DNA from: Lentinula raphanica
Taxonomy: Eukaryota; Basidiomycota; Agaricomycetes; Agaricales; Omphalotaceae
Assembly: GCA_027919835.1 (NCBI GenBank)
Contig: JANVFP010000001.1
Location: forward strand, 620,001-684,000
Reading direction: 5' to 3'
DNA length: 64,000 bases
The stretch's first letter is position 1. Each line of letters opens with the position of its first letter. The notes under the pieces were generated by a model. It worked only from the letters and a program-made list of their open reading frames with translations. It was not told the DNA's origin and made no database searches. Shown piece by piece: positions 63,519 through 64,000 of this stretch. Both the position numbers and the translations under genes were made by a program.

Positions 63519-64000
63519 GGACACGCTACTACTTACCAAGGATGTGCTATGCACGCAGGACGTGCAGGTGAGTCCTTCCTCGACCCAATCTGCTTATCGT
63601 TGTTCATTCAGTTTTTGTTTACCTGCTCAGTTTTGTGAAAGCTTGTCGAACGTGTGTGTACCATATACGCAACACTGTGACCAGTCCCTATCTACACACG
63701 TACGTATCTATGCTCATATGTCCATCCACCTGCACATTAGTACTCTTACTCTACATAATCTTCTTTTGTCAAGATAGTTCCCCTATCAGTGTAATAGTAC
63801 TGGTCACAGTCTGTACACGTACATAGTTTCTCCTTCTATCGTTCTGCAATCTGTTCTGATCTACTATCTCATTTCAGTCGTTCTTTTCCCTCCGCTCTCG
63901 ATGGACGATCATCTTTTCTCGCTGCATCTTCACGTTTTGGTTTTGCTTAGTTTCAATGACAATGACATTCGTTCCACGAACGCACTCTGCCCTGCTCTGC
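63519..64000. other. 3' flank of F-BAR gene
   Basis: No gene seen. Contains a GTGCAG/GTGAGT junction at about 63566 that could be a 3' UTR splice donor. Confidence 0.4.

Overview
The window is nuclear DNA of a filamentous basidiomycete, most likely an Agaricomycete. The signs are dense genes on both strands split by many short (about 35-60 nt) GT-AG introns, a KDZ-type transposase gene of the kind expanded in mushrooms, a transposon-borne alpha-kinase, and typical fungal housekeeping genes (AUR1, KCS1, VCX1, glucosidase II, a Cdc15/Hof1-type F-BAR protein). No prokaryotic feature, rRNA, tRNA or CRISPR array was recognised.

Layout. 0-1.2 kb: a gene with an RNase H1 N-terminal/viroplasmin-like domain. 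2.2-8.5 kb: a KDZ transposase gene with an in-frame stop, split by a 3.1-kb foldback (giant hairpin) element with a 7-bp target duplication. 8.9-11.6 kb: a GH47 alpha-mannosidase that is complete except for an apparent 7-nt insertion in its conserved VDALDT region. 12.68-20.49 kb: a 7.8-kb DNA transposon with 25-bp perfect terminal inverted repeats and a 6-bp target duplication (GATCCT). It carries a DDE integrase-type transposase (minus strand, one in-frame stop), a divergently transcribed alpha-kinase, a 19-bp minisatellite and two small inverted-repeat elements. 20.5-24.8 kb: three tandem paralogues of a small secreted protein (SSP) family. 25.3-48.6 kb: a conserved block: KCS1 inositol polyphosphate kinase, NAD kinase, VCX1-type Ca2+/H+ exchanger, a possible small multi-exon gene, AUR1, an EthD-like protein, a low-complexity protein with three Atg8-interacting-type motifs, glucosidase II alpha subunit and a Baeyer-Villiger-type monooxygenase. 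50.5-54.7 kb: two more SSP paralogues plus an orphan SSP promoter, all on the minus strand. 54.9-63.5 kb: a carnosine N-methyltransferase-like gene, two tandem membrane-anchored methyltransferase paralogues, and an F-BAR/SH3 cytokinesis protein.

The most striking points are linked. The SSP genes sit in two facing clusters about 26 kb apart. They share unusually conserved promoter boxes and a conserved 3' box although their coding sequences have diverged strongly. The 7.8-kb transposon inserted exactly inside the conserved promoter box of SSP-A: the lost upstream half of that promoter can be recognised on the far side of the transposon, at about 12.62-12.68 kb. The transposon looks like an IS3EU-type element that has picked up, or normally carries, an alpha-kinase gene.

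All gene models were built by eye from splice signals and remembered family motifs. No alignment, database search or folding program was run.
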